DNA from: an uncultured Ruminococcus sp.
Lineage (GTDB): Bacteria > Bacillota > Clostridia > Oscillospirales > Acutalibacteraceae
Direction of reading: 5' to 3'
Assembly (NCBI GenBank): GCA_902794395.1
Contig: CADBHB010000008.1
Coordinates: 53,688 to 117,687 of the forward strand
DNA length: 64,000 bases
In this document: positions 7,218 to 16,946 of the stretch, piece by piece
How positions within the stretch are numbered: the first letter of the stretch is position 1
Layout of the letters: each line of letters begins with the position of its first letter
Notes under the pieces: model-generated
Told to the model about the DNA's origin: nothing
The model's input: only the letters and a program-made list of their open reading frames with translations
The model's database searches: none
Made by a program: the position numbers and the translations under genes

Positions 7218-8933
7218 ATGTTCAAGCTGCGACGATTCTTAAAGGACTACAAAAAAGAATGTATAATAGGACCGCTTTGCAAGCTGTTTGAAGCGATACT
7301 GGAGCTGTTTGTACCGCTGGTGATGGCGCGCATAATCGACGTCGGCATCAAAAACCGCGACGCGGTGTATGTGTGGAAGATGGGCGGTCTGCTGGTGCTG
7401 CTGGCGGTGCTGGGCTGGTCAAGCGCGATGTTCACGCAGTATTTCGCGTCGAAGGCGTCTCAGGGCGCGGGCACGAAAATACGCCGAGAGCTGTTTTTGC
7501 ACATCAATTCCCTCAGCCACGCCGAGCTTGACGCGCTGGGCACGCCCTCGCTGATAACACGCATAACCAACGACACCAACACCGTGCAGCAGTCCATCGC
7601 CATGATGATACGCCTGCTGACCAGAGCGCCGTTCATCATCATCGGCTCGCTGGTGATGGCTATGACCATCAGCCCTCGCCTCTCGCTTATTTTCTTCGGG
7701 GCGGCGGTGCTTATAGCGCTGACGCTGTACCTTGTTACGTCAAAAAGCGTGCCCATCTTCACCAAAATGCAGAAAAAACTCGATAATATTGGCTTGATAG
7801 CGCGCGAGAACCTCTCGGGCAGCCGCGTTATCCGCGCCTTTTCAAAGCAAAAAGCCGAGACCGCCCGAGTGGATGAAGCCACCGGAGAGCTTGCGGAGAT
7901 AACGCTGAGGGTCAGCCGACTGTCGGCGCTGCTTAGCCCCGTGACCTATGCCGTGACCGACATAGCCATCATCCTGATAGTCTGGTACGGAGCCGTAAAT
8001 GTAAACATAGGCGAGATGCAGACAGGCGACATCGTGGCGCTGGTGAGCTACATGACGCAGATTTTGCTGGCGATGATAGTGGTAGCCAACCTTGTCACCC
8101 TGCTCAACCGCACCGCCGCCTCAGCCAAGCGCATAAACGAGGTGTTTGAAACCGAGCCGAGCGTAGTCGAGGGCAGCACTGAAACGATAGCAGTCGACCT
8201 CTCCGCGCCCAAGATTGCCTTTGAGCACGTTTGCTTCAACTACTCCGACGACGGCGACGACGAGCTAAGCGACCTCAGCTTTTCCGTAAAGCGCGGCAGC
8301 ACCGTAGGTATAATAGGCAGCACCGGCAGCGGCAAAACTACCCTTATCAATCTTATACCGCGCTTTTACGACGCTACAGCGGGCTGTGTGCGCGTTGACG
8401 GACGCGACGTGCGCGACTACTCGTTTGCCCAACTTCGCGGGCAGATAGGCATGGTCCCTCAGCAGAGCATACTGTTCAGCGGCAGCATCCGCGATAACCT
8501 GCGCTGGCAAAACAAAGACGCTGCCGACAGCGAGCTGATACGCGCCCTCAAGACCGCTCAGGCGTGGGAGTTCGTGTCAAAGCTTCCCCGAGGGCTGGAC
8601 AGCCGCGTAGAACAGGGCGGCAGGAATTTCAGCGGCGGTCAAAGACAAAGGCTGTGCATAGCCCGCGCGCTGGTTAAGCTGCCCGAGATACTGATACTCG
8701 ACGACAGCTTTTCCGCCCTTGACCTAGCCACCGACGCGGCGCTGCGCCGCGCCCTTAAGGAGACCACCGAGGGTCTCACCGTGCTGATTGTCACCCAGCG
8801 CAGCACCACCGTGCGCGGCGCCGACCGGATATTGGTGCTAAACGACGGCACCTCGGCAGGCTACGGCACACACGATGAGCTGATGGAGAGCTGCGAAGTG
8901 TACAGAGAGATAGTCGCCTCGCAGGAAGGCTAA
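7218..8933 (+). CDS. ABC multidrug exporter half-transporter, degenerate ATP site
   Basis: The 571-residue protein has an N-terminal six-helix ABC exporter membrane domain (about 15-310) and a C-terminal ATPase. The Walker A is GSTGSGKTT (near 365) and the signature is FSGGQRQR (near 470). The Walker B reads ILILDDSFSALD with Asp where the catalytic Glu is expected, and the switch loop reads VTQRSTT with Gln instead of His. These two changes mark the degenerate-site subunit of heterodimeric exporters such as BmrC/BmrD or TM287/288. The partner with a canonical Glu and His follows. It probably exports amphipathic or lipid-like compounds across the inner membrane; the substrate cannot be read from sequence. 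AGGACAGG supports the ATG at 7218. Confidence 0.92.
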   Translation: MFKLRRFLKDYKKECIIGPLCKLFEAILELFVPLVMARIIDVGIKNRDAVYVWKMGGLLVLLAVLGWSSAMFTQYFASKASQGAGTKIRRELFLHINSLSHAELDALGTPSLITRITNDTNTVQQSIAMMIRLLTRAPFIIIGSLVMAMTISPRLSLIFFGAAVLIALTLYLVTSKSVPIFTKMQKKLDNIGLIARENLSGSRVIRAFSKQKAETARVDEATGELAEITLRVSRLSALLSPVTYAVTDIAIILIVWYGAVNVNIGEMQTGDIVALVSYMTQILLAMIVVANLVTLLNRTAASAKRINEVFETEPSVVEGSTETIAVDLSAPKIAFEHVCFNYSDDGDDELSDLSFSVKRGSTVGIIGSTGSGKTTLINLIPRFYDATAGCVRVDGRDVRDYSFAQLRGQIGMVPQQSILFSGSIRDNLRWQNKDAADSELIRALKTAQAWEFVSKLPRGLDSRVEQGGRNFSGGQRQRLCIARALVKLPEILILDDSFSALDLATDAALRRALKETTEGLTVLIVTQRSTTVRGADRILVLNDGTSAGYGTHDELMESCEVYREIVASQEG

Positions 8934-9044
8934 GCAATTCGGGGTTCGGAATTATATTAGAATGAAGCGCTGCCCCTGCGACACACACCAACAACCAACA
9001 ATCAACAACCAAAACCTAATACTAAACTCAAATAAAAAACCGCC
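8934..9044 (+). other. A/C-rich spacer between the ABC genes
   Basis: This 111 bp gap contains a CGCTGCCCCTGCGAC fragment and then an A/C-rich stretch (8979-9040). The second ABC gene lacks a clear ribosome site; the bases before its ATG are AAATAAAAAACCGCC. The layout mirrors the gpmI leader. Confidence 0.45.
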
Positions 9045-10793
9045 ATGAAAGATTCTTCCGTTAAAAAAGTATTACACCAACTCCGTCCATATCGCCTGCT
9101 GCTTATTGCGGCGGTGCTGTGCGCGCTGGTGAGCGTGTCGCTGACGCTCCTTGTCCCCGTGCTGGTCGGTCGCGCTATAGATCACATCATCGGAAAGGGT
9201 GAGGTCGGCTTCGGCGACGTTGCCCGCATACTCGGCTACATCGGCGCAGCCGTGGCAGGCGTTACAATATGCCAATGGCTGATGACCTACCTTGTAAACT
9301 CCATAAGCTGCAAGACCGTGCGCGACCTGCGCAGGCAGGTATTCCGCAAGCTGAACACCGTGCCGCTGAGCACCATAGACACCCACGGTCACGGCGACCT
9401 TATCAGCCGCGTCATAAACGACGTTGACGCCGTGGGCGACGGTCTAACCCAGTTTTTCCTACAGCTTTTGTCGGGCGTGATAACTATAATCGGCACGCTG
9501 GTATTCATGCTGCTGACCGACTGGCGCATAGCGCTGGCGGTGTTTTTCCTCACTCCCCTGTCGCTCTTTGTGGCGGGATTCATCGGCAAGCTGAGCGCAA
9601 GGCGCTTTCGCGAGCAGCAGATATTGCAGGGCGAAATTTCATCCTTCGTAGAGGAGTACGTAGGCAACCAAAGGCTGGTAAAGGCGTTCGCCTACGAGCA
9701 GCGCTCCTATGAGGCGTTCGACCGCTTCAACACCACCCTGCTGGACGTAGGCTTCAAGGCGCAGTACGCGGGCGCTCTCGCCAACCCCACCACCCGACTG
9801 GTGAACGCCATAGTATATGCCGCGGTGGGCATCATCGGCGCCCTTACGGTGCTGTCGGGTTCACTTACGGTAGGAGGACTGTCCTGCTTCCTCACCTATG
9901 CCAACCAGTACACCAAGCCCTTCAACGAGGTAACGGGCGTTTTAACTCAGCTTCAAACAGGCATAGCTGCCGCGTCGCGCGTTTTTGAGGTGCTGGAGCT
10001 GGAGGACGAGACCCCCGACCGCGCCGACGCGCCTTCGCCCGCACGCAGGGGCGAGGTGAGCATACGCGACGTAAGCTTTTCCTACACCCCCGACAAGCCG
10101 CTCATACGGCATTTCTCGCTTGAGGTGCCCGCAGGCACCCGCGTGGCGATAGTGGGTCCCACAGGCTGCGGCAAGACCACCCTGATAAACCTGCTGATGC
10201 GCTTTTACGACGTAGACAGCGGCGCCGTATTGGTTGACGGCACCGACATCCGCCTGATGAAGCGCGACGACCTGCGCTCGCGCTGCGGAATGGTGCTGCA
10301 GGACAGCTGGCTGTTTTGCGGCACGATAATGGAAAACCTGCGCTACGGCAACGAAAACGCAACCGACGAGCAGGTGATCGCCGCGGCAAAGGCGGCATAT
10401 GCCCACAGCTTCATACGCCGCATGCCAAAGGGCTACGACAGCCCCGTAAGCGAGGGCGGCGGCAACCTTAGCCAGGGTCAGAAGCAGCTGCTGTGCATCG
10501 CCCGCGCCATGCTCACCGACCCCGAGATTATGATACTCGACGAGGCTACCTCCTCTATCGACACCCTCACCGAGATACGAGTGCAGAAGGCGTTTGCAAG
10601 AATGATGAAGGGACGTACCGGCTTTGTGGTCGCCCACCGCCTTTCGACCATCCGCGAAAGCGACGTTATCCTGGTGATGCGCGACGGCAACATAGTAGAA
10701 CAGGGCAGCCATCGGGAGCTGCTGAGAAAAAAAGGCTTTTACGAGGAGCTTTACCGCAGTCAGTTCGCAACACAGGAAACAGCACGAGCATAG
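9045..10793 (+). CDS. ABC multidrug exporter half-transporter, canonical ATP site
   Basis: The 582-residue partner of the preceding gene has the same layout: membrane domain (about 15-320) and ATPase. Walker A is GPTGCGKTT (near 369) and Walker B is IMILDEATSSID with the catalytic Glu; the switch loop VAHRLST has its His. The signature reads LSQGQKQ rather than LSGGQ, again typical of one half of a heterodimer. The two chains should form one transporter with one hydrolysing site. The ATG at 9045 has no visible Shine-Dalgarno sequence, unlike nearly every other gene here, so it may use an unstructured A-rich leader. Confidence 0.92.
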   Translation: MKDSSVKKVLHQLRPYRLLLIAAVLCALVSVSLTLLVPVLVGRAIDHIIGKGEVGFGDVARILGYIGAAVAGVTICQWLMTYLVNSISCKTVRDLRRQVFRKLNTVPLSTIDTHGHGDLISRVINDVDAVGDGLTQFFLQLLSGVITIIGTLVFMLLTDWRIALAVFFLTPLSLFVAGFIGKLSARRFREQQILQGEISSFVEEYVGNQRLVKAFAYEQRSYEAFDRFNTTLLDVGFKAQYAGALANPTTRLVNAIVYAAVGIIGALTVLSGSLTVGGLSCFLTYANQYTKPFNEVTGVLTQLQTGIAAASRVFEVLELEDETPDRADAPSPARRGEVSIRDVSFSYTPDKPLIRHFSLEVPAGTRVAIVGPTGCGKTTLINLLMRFYDVDSGAVLVDGTDIRLMKRDDLRSRCGMVLQDSWLFCGTIMENLRYGNENATDEQVIAAAKAAYAHSFIRRMPKGYDSPVSEGGGNLSQGQKQLLCIARAMLTDPEIMILDEATSSIDTLTEIRVQKAFARMMKGRTGFVVAHRLSTIRESDVILVMRDGNIVEQGSHRELLRKKGFYEELYRSQFATQETARA

Positions 10794-10828
10794 TATCAGC
10801 GGCGCCCGCAAAGGCTTCGCCGCTCAAA

Positions 10829-10860
10829 AAAAGAGCGCCCCAAAAGGAGCGCTCTGTTTT
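10829..10860. terminator. Bidirectional terminator between convergent genes
   Basis: AGAGCGCCCC (10832-10841) pairs with GGAGCGCTCT (10846-10855). An A-run lies before and a T-run after, so it can end transcription from both sides. Confidence 0.8.
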
Positions 10861-10894
10861 ATTGTGGGAATGGATTATCGCGCCGTTTCGGCAG

Positions 10895-12967
10895 TTAGGA
10901 TTCCATTTCAGCCTTGGCGGCTTCGATGACCTTTTGCGCGACATTGGCGGGGCAGTCCTCGTAGCGGACGAAGGTGAACTCAAAGGAGCCTCTGCCCTGG
11001 GTGATCTGACGGATGAAGGTGGCAAAGTCTGCCATTTCAGCCATCGGTACCTCGGCTTCAACTACCTGCATGCCGTGACCCGCGGGCGACATGCCCATTA
11101 CTCTGCCGCGGCGCTTGTTGACCTCGCCCATGACGTCGCCCATGTTGCTGTCGGGCACGGTCGCCTTGAGGCTTCCGATAGGCTCGAGCAGAGTGGGCAT
11201 AGCGTTGGGTATACCGTTTTTATAAGCAAGGCTGGCGGCTGTTTTAAAGGACATTTCAGACGAGTCTACGGGGTGATAGGAGCCGTCGTAGAGGGTAGCC
11301 TTGATGCCTACGGTGGGATAGCCCGCCAGAACGCCCTTCTTGATGGCGTCGCGCAGACCCTTTTCGACCGCGGGGAAGAAATTCTTGGGCACCGCGCCGC
11401 CGACTACGCGCTCGGCAAACTCGAGGCTGTCGGTATCGAACGGCTCAAACTCGATCCACACGTCGCCGAACTGTCCGTGTCCGCCGGACTGCTTCTTATA
11501 GCGACCCTGCGCCGAAACTTTTTTGCGGATGGTCTCGCGGTAGGCGATCTTCGGCTTTTGCAGCTTTGCGTCTACATTGTATTTGGATTTCAGGCGGGAG
11601 ATGACAACGTCGAGGTGCTGCTCGCCCTGACCCGAGATTATCATTTCGTGGGTCTCATGGTTGCTGACAAACTTGATGGTGGGGTCTTCGTCAGCGAGCT
11701 TGCCGACAGCCTGCGCAACCTTGTCCTCGTCGCCCTTCTTGGCGGGATAAATAGCCATTGAGTAGCTGGATACGGGGTAGTCGATGCCTTCGAGGATGAC
11801 CTTTCTGAGCGGTGAGCAGAGGGTGTCGCCGGTCTTTGTGCTGACCAGCTTGGGAATGGCGCCGATGTCGCCCGCGCCGATGTAGTCAGTGTCGCTCTGC
11901 TTCTTGCCGGTCATGGTGAGTACCTTGGAAATTCGCTCGGCGGAGCCGGTGCGCATATTGATAACGGGCACGTCGGGCGCGATCTTGCCGGAAACTACCT
12001 TTACATAGGACAGTCTGCCGATGAACGGGTCGGCTACCGTCTTAAAGACGATGGCAGCCGCCGCGGCGTTGATGTTAACCGCTACCTCAACAGGCTCGCC
12101 GTCGAGGTCTACGCCGATCTCTTCGCCCTTGGTAGCCGCCGAGGGCGCCAGCCATGTGAGGCTGTTGAGCATTTGGTCGATGGCAAAGGTGTTTTGAGCG
12201 TCGCCGCAGAACACGGGGCAAATGGAGCCGTCCTTAACGCCCTGAGAAACGCCTGTAACGATCTCCTCGGGAGTGAACTCCTCGCCCATGAGGAACTTGT
12301 CGAGCAGCTCCTCGCTGGTTTCGGCTACGGCTTCCTTGATAGCCTCGCGCAGACCCTCAAGACGCGCGCCCATATCGGGAAGCGCGGTGGGCTTTACGTT
12401 GCCCTTGCCGTCGTATTCATATGCCTTGTAATCAAAGAGGTTTACATAGGTATTAGCCTTGCCGTCCACGATGTGAGGTACCACTACGGGGCACACGGAG
12501 GGACCGAAGGTGGATTTTAAGTTTTCAAAAACGCGATAGAAACGCGCGTCCTCGTCGCACAGACCGTTTACGAAGAAAACCTTGGTCAAGCCCGCTTTGT
12601 CGGCGGCTTCCACAGCCTTTTCGGTGCCGACGTTCACGCCGTCCTTGCCCGAAACCACGATAAGAGCGGTGTCCGCAGCGCGCATGCCCTCGGCTACGCC
12701 GCCCGCGAAATCAAACAGACCGGGGGTGTCGATGAGGTTGATTTTGGTTCCCTTCCACTCTATGGGCGCAACAGCGGTCATAATGGACACCTGGCGCTTG
12801 ATCTCCTCGCTGTCAAAGTCCAGCGTGGTGTTGCCGTCGGCTATCTTGCCCAGTCTGTCGCTCGCCTTGGCGAGATAGAGTATCGACTCCGCAACAGAGG
12901 TCTTGCCGCAGCCGCTGTGACCTGCCAGCGCGATGTTCAGTATTTTTTTCGCGTCGTATTGTTTCAA
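10895..12967 (-). CDS. Elongation factor G-like GTPase (EF-G paralogue)
   Basis: This is a full-length (690-residue) EF-G-type translational GTPase: a G domain with P-loop GHSGCGKTS and DTPG, then domains II-V. It differs from housekeeping EF-G. The switch I region reads SIMTAVAPIEW and the position of the NKxD guanine motif reads NGLCDED, so GTP handling may be altered. Such EF-G-like paralogues are frequent in Clostridia next to the true fusA located elsewhere; their roles include recycling or stress and mostly are unknown. No ATG exists at the N-terminus; GAAGGGAG lies eight bases before the TTG at 12967, which gives LKQYDAKKIL as the start, as in relatives. It is transcribed alone. Confidence 0.85.
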   Translation of the reverse strand: MKQYDAKKILNIALAGHSGCGKTSVAESILYLAKASDRLGKIADGNTTLDFDSEEIKRQVSIMTAVAPIEWKGTKINLIDTPGLFDFAGGVAEGMRAADTALIVVSGKDGVNVGTEKAVEAADKAGLTKVFFVNGLCDEDARFYRVFENLKSTFGPSVCPVVVPHIVDGKANTYVNLFDYKAYEYDGKGNVKPTALPDMGARLEGLREAIKEAVAETSEELLDKFLMGEEFTPEEIVTGVSQGVKDGSICPVFCGDAQNTFAIDQMLNSLTWLAPSAATKGEEIGVDLDGEPVEVAVNINAAAAAIVFKTVADPFIGRLSYVKVVSGKIAPDVPVINMRTGSAERISKVLTMTGKKQSDTDYIGAGDIGAIPKLVSTKTGDTLCSPLRKVILEGIDYPVSSYSMAIYPAKKGDEDKVAQAVGKLADEDPTIKFVSNHETHEMIISGQGEQHLDVVISRLKSKYNVDAKLQKPKIAYRETIRKKVSAQGRYKKQSGGHGQFGDVWIEFEPFDTDSLEFAERVVGGAVPKNFFPAVEKGLRDAIKKGVLAGYPTVGIKATLYDGSYHPVDSSEMSFKTAASLAYKNGIPNAMPTLLEPIGSLKATVPDSNMGDVMGEVNKRRGRVMGMSPAGHGMQVVEAEVPMAEMADFATFIRQITQGRGSFEFTFVRYEDCPANVAQKVIEAAKAEMES

Positions 12968-13103
12968 AGAAAAAACTCCCTTCAAAATGAATCTATTCAA
13001 TACATAAGGAAGAGCTGCTGTTTCAGCAGTTCCATAAAGTATAAAATCTCACTTCATAAGTATAGCATATTTGTACAGATTAAACAATGCGTTTTTGGAA
13101 AAA

Positions 13104-13146
13104 TGAAAAAATCCGCTCTTTGAACAACAAAGAACGGACTTTTTTG
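13104..13146 (-). terminator. Terminator after ilvD
   Basis: TCCGCTCTTTG (13112-13122) pairs with CAAAGAACGGA (13128-13138). T-runs flank both sides, so it may work in either direction. Confidence 0.75.
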
Positions 13147-13232
13147 TATAACTTGCTTTTTTTGCTTGATAATCACATTATCTTGCACAAATTTTCGCTT
13201 GCAATTTTGTGCATTATTTAGCGGTCATTCAC

Positions 13233-14891
13233 TCAACTCAAAACCGCGCCCTGAGCGCCCGAGGAAACGAGCTTGGCGTAGCGGGCAAGATAACCGGTGG
13301 TGATCTTCGGCTCTCTGGGCTTCCACTCGGCGCGGCGCTTTGCCAGCTCCTCGTCGCTTACGTTGAGGGTTATCTTGTTGTTGGGGATGTCGATCTCGAT
13401 GATGTCGCCGTCCTCGACCAGGGCGATGGGACCGCCCACAGCCGCTTCGGGGCTTACGTGACCGATGCAGGCACCTCTGGTGGCGCCCGAGAAGCGTCCG
13501 TCGGTGATAAGAGCTACGCTGCTGCCGAGACCGCGTCCCATGATTGCGGAGGTGGGGTTGAGCATTTCGCGCATACCGGGACCTCCCTTGGGACCCTCGT
13601 AGCGGATGACGACTACGTCGCCCTCGACGATGAAGCCGTCGTTAATAGCCTGCATGGCTTCTTCCTCGCTGTCAAAGACCTTGGCGGGACCGGAGTGCTT
13701 GAGCATTTCGGGCAGGACCGCCGAGCGCTTTACCACGCCGCTGTCGGGCGCGAGGTTGCCGCGCAGCACGGCGATGCCGCCTGTGGGGCTGTAGGGGTTG
13801 TCCGCGGTGCGGATGACGTCGGTATTTTTATTCTGCACACCCGCGATGTTCTCGGCAATAGTCTTGCCGGTGCAGGTGATGAGGTCGGTCTTGAGCAGAC
13901 CGAGCTTGTCGATCTCGTTCATTACGGCGTAGATGCCGCCCGCCTCGTTCAAGTCCTCCATGTAGGTTCTTCCTGCGGGCGCGAGGTGGCAGAGGTTGGG
14001 GGTCTTGGCGGAGATCTCGTTGGCGATGTCGAGGTTGAGGTCGATGCCGCACTCATGCGCGATAGCCGGCAGGTGGAGCATAGAGTTGGTGGAGCAGCCG
14101 AGCGCCATGTCCATGGTCAGAGCGTTGCGGAAGGCGTCCTCGGTCATTATGTCGCGGGGCTTGATGTCCTTTTCCAGCAGCTCCATTATCTTCATGCCCG
14201 CGTGCTTGGCGAGCTGGATGCGCTCGGAATACACTGCGGGGATGGTGCCGTTGCCGCGCAGACCCATGCCCAGTACCTCGGTGAGGCAGTTCATGGAGTT
14301 GGCGGTGTACATTCCCGAGCAGGAGCCGCAGCTGGGACAAGCCTTGTTTTCGTACTCGTCGAGCTCCTCGAGGGTCAGCTTGCCCGAGTTGTAGGAGCCT
14401 ACCGCCTCAAACATGCTTGACAGGCTGGTTTTATGTCCGGCAAAGCGACCCGCCAGCATGGGACCGCCGCTTACGAAGATGGAGGGGATATTCAAACGAG
14501 CCGCCGCCATAAGCAAACCGGGCACGTTTTTGTCACAGTTGGGCACCATTACCAGCGCGTCAAAGGCATGGGCTATCGCCATAGCCTCGGTGGAGTCGGC
14601 GATAAGGTCGCGGGTGACAAGGGAGTACTTCATGCCCTTGTGTCCCATGGCTATGCCGTCGCAGACCGCGATGGCGGGAAATACTACCGGGTTGCCGCCC
14701 GCCATGGCTACGCCGAGCTTTACAGCCTCCACGATTTTGTCGATATTCATATGACCGGGCACAATCTCATTGTGGGAGCTTACAATGCCTATCAAAGGCT
14801 TTTTCATCTCTTCCTCTGTCATGCCCAGCGCGTGCAGCAGCGAACGCTGAGGAGCGCACCGGATAGGGGTCCTTACTGAATCACTTATCAT
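13233..14891 (-). CDS. ilvD: Dihydroxy-acid dehydratase
   Basis: At 552 residues this has the usual size of IlvD. The iron-sulfur ligands are seen in PNCDKN and [16 protein letters not shown], and [12 protein letters not shown] and GRFSGATRG are present. The enzyme dehydrates dihydroxy-isovalerate and dihydroxy-methylvalerate in valine and isoleucine synthesis. Other ilv or leu genes are not adjacent, so the gene is transcribed alone from a good promoter. GGAAAGGA lies about 10 bases before the ATG at 14891. I see no T-box or leucine-rich leader in the 40 bp untranslated region. Confidence 0.96.
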   Translation of the reverse strand: MISDSVRTPIRCAPQRSLLHALGMTEEEMKKPLIGIVSSHNEIVPGHMNIDKIVEAVKLGVAMAGGNPVVFPAIAVCDGIAMGHKGMKYSLVTRDLIADSTEAMAIAHAFDALVMVPNCDKNVPGLLMAAARLNIPSIFVSGGPMLAGRFAGHKTSLSSMFEAVGSYNSGKLTLEELDEYENKACPSCGSCSGMYTANSMNCLTEVLGMGLRGNGTIPAVYSERIQLAKHAGMKIMELLEKDIKPRDIMTEDAFRNALTMDMALGCSTNSMLHLPAIAHECGIDLNLDIANEISAKTPNLCHLAPAGRTYMEDLNEAGGIYAVMNEIDKLGLLKTDLITCTGKTIAENIAGVQNKNTDVIRTADNPYSPTGGIAVLRGNLAPDSGVVKRSAVLPEMLKHSGPAKVFDSEEEAMQAINDGFIVEGDVVVIRYEGPKGGPGMREMLNPTSAIMGRGLGSSVALITDGRFSGATRGACIGHVSPEAAVGGPIALVEDGDIIEIDIPNNKITLNVSDEELAKRRAEWKPREPKITTGYLARYAKLVSSGAQGAVLS

Positions 14892-14929
14892 AATTATACA
14901 TCCTTTCCTGTAAATTGACGTTAAATCTT

Positions 14930-14958
14930 ATTATACCACGCTTTTTCGCAAAATTCAA
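14930..14958 (-). promoter_or_regulatory. Promoter of ilvD
   Basis: On the - strand: TTGAAT (14958-14953), 17 bp, TATAAT (14935-14930). Confidence 0.8.
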
Positions 14959-14997
14959 GATGCCGCGGGACAAAGGCGGGTACTATCGCACAAACGC

Positions 14998-15024
14998 GAA
15001 AAGAGAGCCAAACGGCTCCCTTTT
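14998..15024 (-). terminator. Terminator after the LCP gene
   Basis: GAGCC/GGCTC hairpin (about 15004-15018) with runs of A before and T after, directly behind the LCP stop codon. Confidence 0.7.
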
Positions 15025-16224
15025 TCAGCTTACTTTATTATAGAATATCTTGAGGAAGAGCTCATAGAACTCCTCTTCCTTGACGTAGTTTTCGGCGTGG
15101 TTGTCCACCTGGGTCACCGTGACGGGCACCTTTTGGAAGTTGATTGCCATGTCGCGGTTGACGATGAACTCAGTCGCCAGATAGGTGACGCGGTCGGCGT
15201 TGAGGTTGGTGCAGGAGTACGGCTTTGCGGCGTTGTACAGGTCGATCGGCACGCTGATGTCCTGCCTGGTAGCGGTGATGAACTTTTTGAGTATGGCGTT
15301 CATATACACCCGCTGGCGCTCGTTGCGCAGGAGGTTTGCGTCGGGACGGTCCTTGGCGCGCAGCTGCACGAAGTCGGTCGCCATGTCCCCCACCAGATGG
15401 TAGGTCTTGCCCTCCTCAAAGGGACCGATGGTCTCGGGCGAGGTGACGTCCACACCGCCCACGCTGTCGTTGATGGCGGCGATGCCGTCGAGATTGAGCG
15501 AATAGTATGTTGGTATGGGCACGTTGTAAAAGATGCGTCGCACCGATTCGGTGGTGTTGTAGCAGCTTGTGGTTTTACCGTCGCCGTAGGCGTATGAGAC
15601 CGCGATAGGCAGCTTTTCGATGCCCACGTAGCCGCCCGCGGGCGAATAGACGTTGACCTCGGTTATGGTGTCGCGCGGCACATTTGTAAGGGTTATCTTC
15701 TTGTTGACCTTGTCGATGGTGCAAAGGAGGATCATATCCGCCTGATGGTTTTCACCTATCTGCGAGGAGTCCTGTGCGCTGTCGGCTTTATCGACGCCCA
15801 TGAACAGCATGGTGATGATGTCCTTGTTGTAGCGGTAGCGCTCGCCCTTGTAGGTGACGGTAGCGCCGTTGTCGGTCAGACGTACATCCAAATCCTTAGG
15901 CGCGGTGATATTGATGTTGTCGCTGTACAGCGCCCGCTTGCCGCTGTGGCGCATGGTGAACACGGCGCCCACTACGATGATGACCGCAGCAAGCAGCAAC
16001 AGCCCCGCGGTGATGACGAACCGCTTTGCAAAGCGCTTTAGCTTGCGTATCCTGCGGCGGCGTCTGCGGCGCTTGCGGCTGCCGTGATGGTGGTGGTGAT
16101 GGTGGTGATGCCGTCGGCGGCGGATTTCATTCTTTTTAACGCCGTCACCCTCAGCCTTTGCTTTTTCGTCCTCAAGCCGCTTTTGGTCGAGCTCCTGTTT
16201 TATCTTATCCTCTTCGACGGACAC
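15025..16224 (-). CDS. LytR-CpsA-Psr (LCP) family wall-polymer ligase with natural His9 tract
   Basis: This 399-residue protein has a cytoplasmic N-terminus, one membrane helix (about 70-92) and an extracellular LCP domain (about 130-320). The domain contains the Arg/Asp-rich substrate features MLFMGVDKAD, NVPRDT and LRAKDRPDANLLRNERQR. LCP enzymes move undecaprenyl-linked glycopolymers onto peptidoglycan. The cytoplasmic tail is odd: after two acidic/basic helices it has nine consecutive histidines (codons 16084-16110) between Arg4 and Arg7 runs. The start is GTG at 16224, set by a perfect AAGGAGGTGG. It is the last gene of a leftward surface group with a sortase and two small wall proteins, although a terminator stands before it. 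Confidence 0.9.
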   Translation of the reverse strand: MSVEEDKIKQELDQKRLEDEKAKAEGDGVKKNEIRRRRHHHHHHHHHGSRKRRRRRRRIRKLKRFAKRFVITAGLLLLAAVIIVVGAVFTMRHSGKRALYSDNINITAPKDLDVRLTDNGATVTYKGERYRYNKDIITMLFMGVDKADSAQDSSQIGENHQADMILLCTIDKVNKKITLTNVPRDTITEVNVYSPAGGYVGIEKLPIAVSYAYGDGKTTSCYNTTESVRRIFYNVPIPTYYSLNLDGIAAINDSVGGVDVTSPETIGPFEEGKTYHLVGDMATDFVQLRAKDRPDANLLRNERQRVYMNAILKKFITATRQDISVPIDLYNAAKPYSCTNLNADRVTYLATEFIVNRDMAINFQKVPVTVTQVDNHAENYVKEEEFYELFLKIFYNKVS

Positions 16225-16255
16225 GGCTATCCACCTCCTTCACTGTCTGTTTAAG

Positions 16256-16292
16256 CAGAAAAAGAGGGACAGCATCTGCCATCCCTCTTTTG
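16256..16292 (-). terminator. Terminator between the SPKTG gene and the LCP gene
   Basis: AAAAGAGGGA (16260-16269) pairs with TCCCTCTTTT (16282-16291). It should separate the sortase group from the LCP gene, allowing only read-through. Confidence 0.8.
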
Positions 16293-16303
16293 AAATGTTT
16301 GGA

Positions 16304-16819
16304 TTACTTGTTTACGGAACGACGCTTTGCAATTGTAACAACAGCCGCCAGAGCCGCTGCCGAACCTAAGAACAGCACCCAAAAGATGCCGTCGCCGGAG
16401 CCGGTCTTGGGAGATTTGGAGCCGTTGTCGACTACCTTTGTGGGAGAAGGAACAGGCGAAGTAGTCGCGGGAGCGCCCTTCTTTGTAAAGACAGGCTTAA
16501 CGTCGATGTCGCCACTGATGATGAGCTTTATCTCGCTCTGGGTAAGATCGGTAACGGGAGTATAATCGCCCACGATGTCCCAGCCGGTGAGGTCAAAGCC
16601 GTCGTCGGGGACGCCCCTGATGATTACGGTCTGAGTGCCGTCGTCGCCGACGTCGGTCACATACTCAAAACTCGCAGTACCACCGTCAATATCCGTGGGG
16701 ATGTGGATGATGTAGTTGGTTTTTGTAGCGTCGGGGCTGTCAACGCTTTCCGCGAATACCGGAAGCGCCGAGAAAACAATCAAAAGAAGCGCAAGTGCTG
16801 CTGCAGCGATTTTTTTCAT
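16304..16819 (-). CDS. Small sortase-anchored surface protein (SPKTG)
   Basis: The 171-residue protein begins with a clear signal peptide (about 1-23, ending VFAE). A beta-rich middle follows (about 30-115), with a YTPVTD linker region. A Pro/Ser/Thr stretch leads to SPKTG (about residue 135-139), a hydrophobic helix and a KRRSVNK tail. SPKTG is one of the motifs recognised by sortase B of Clostridioides difficile, and a class B sortase gene lies just upstream. A strong AGGAGG precedes the ATG. The middle domain is not recognised. It is probably linked to peptidoglycan by its neighbour. Confidence 0.8.
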   Translation of the reverse strand: MKKIAAAALALLLIVFSALPVFAESVDSPDATKTNYIIHIPTDIDGGTASFEYVTDVGDDGTQTVIIRGVPDDGFDLTGWDIVGDYTPVTDLTQSEIKLIISGDIDVKPVFTKKGAPATTSPVPSPTKVVDNGSKSPKTGSGDGIFWVLFLGSAAALAAVVTIAKRRSVNK

Positions 16820-16946
16820 TGAGGAGACCTCCTAAACAAAAATATGATAATTAATACAATTTTGCACAATGATATTTTAACACAAATGCGTCCAAAAGTA
16901 AACAACTGAAATGAACAAAAAACAACTAATCCAATTGTGAAATCTG

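Noticed and set aside
16084-16110. His tract as a sign of vector or tagged-construct contamination
   Set aside because: It lies inside a natural LCP gene with matching codon use, promoter context and flanking Arg runs, far from any cloning sequence.
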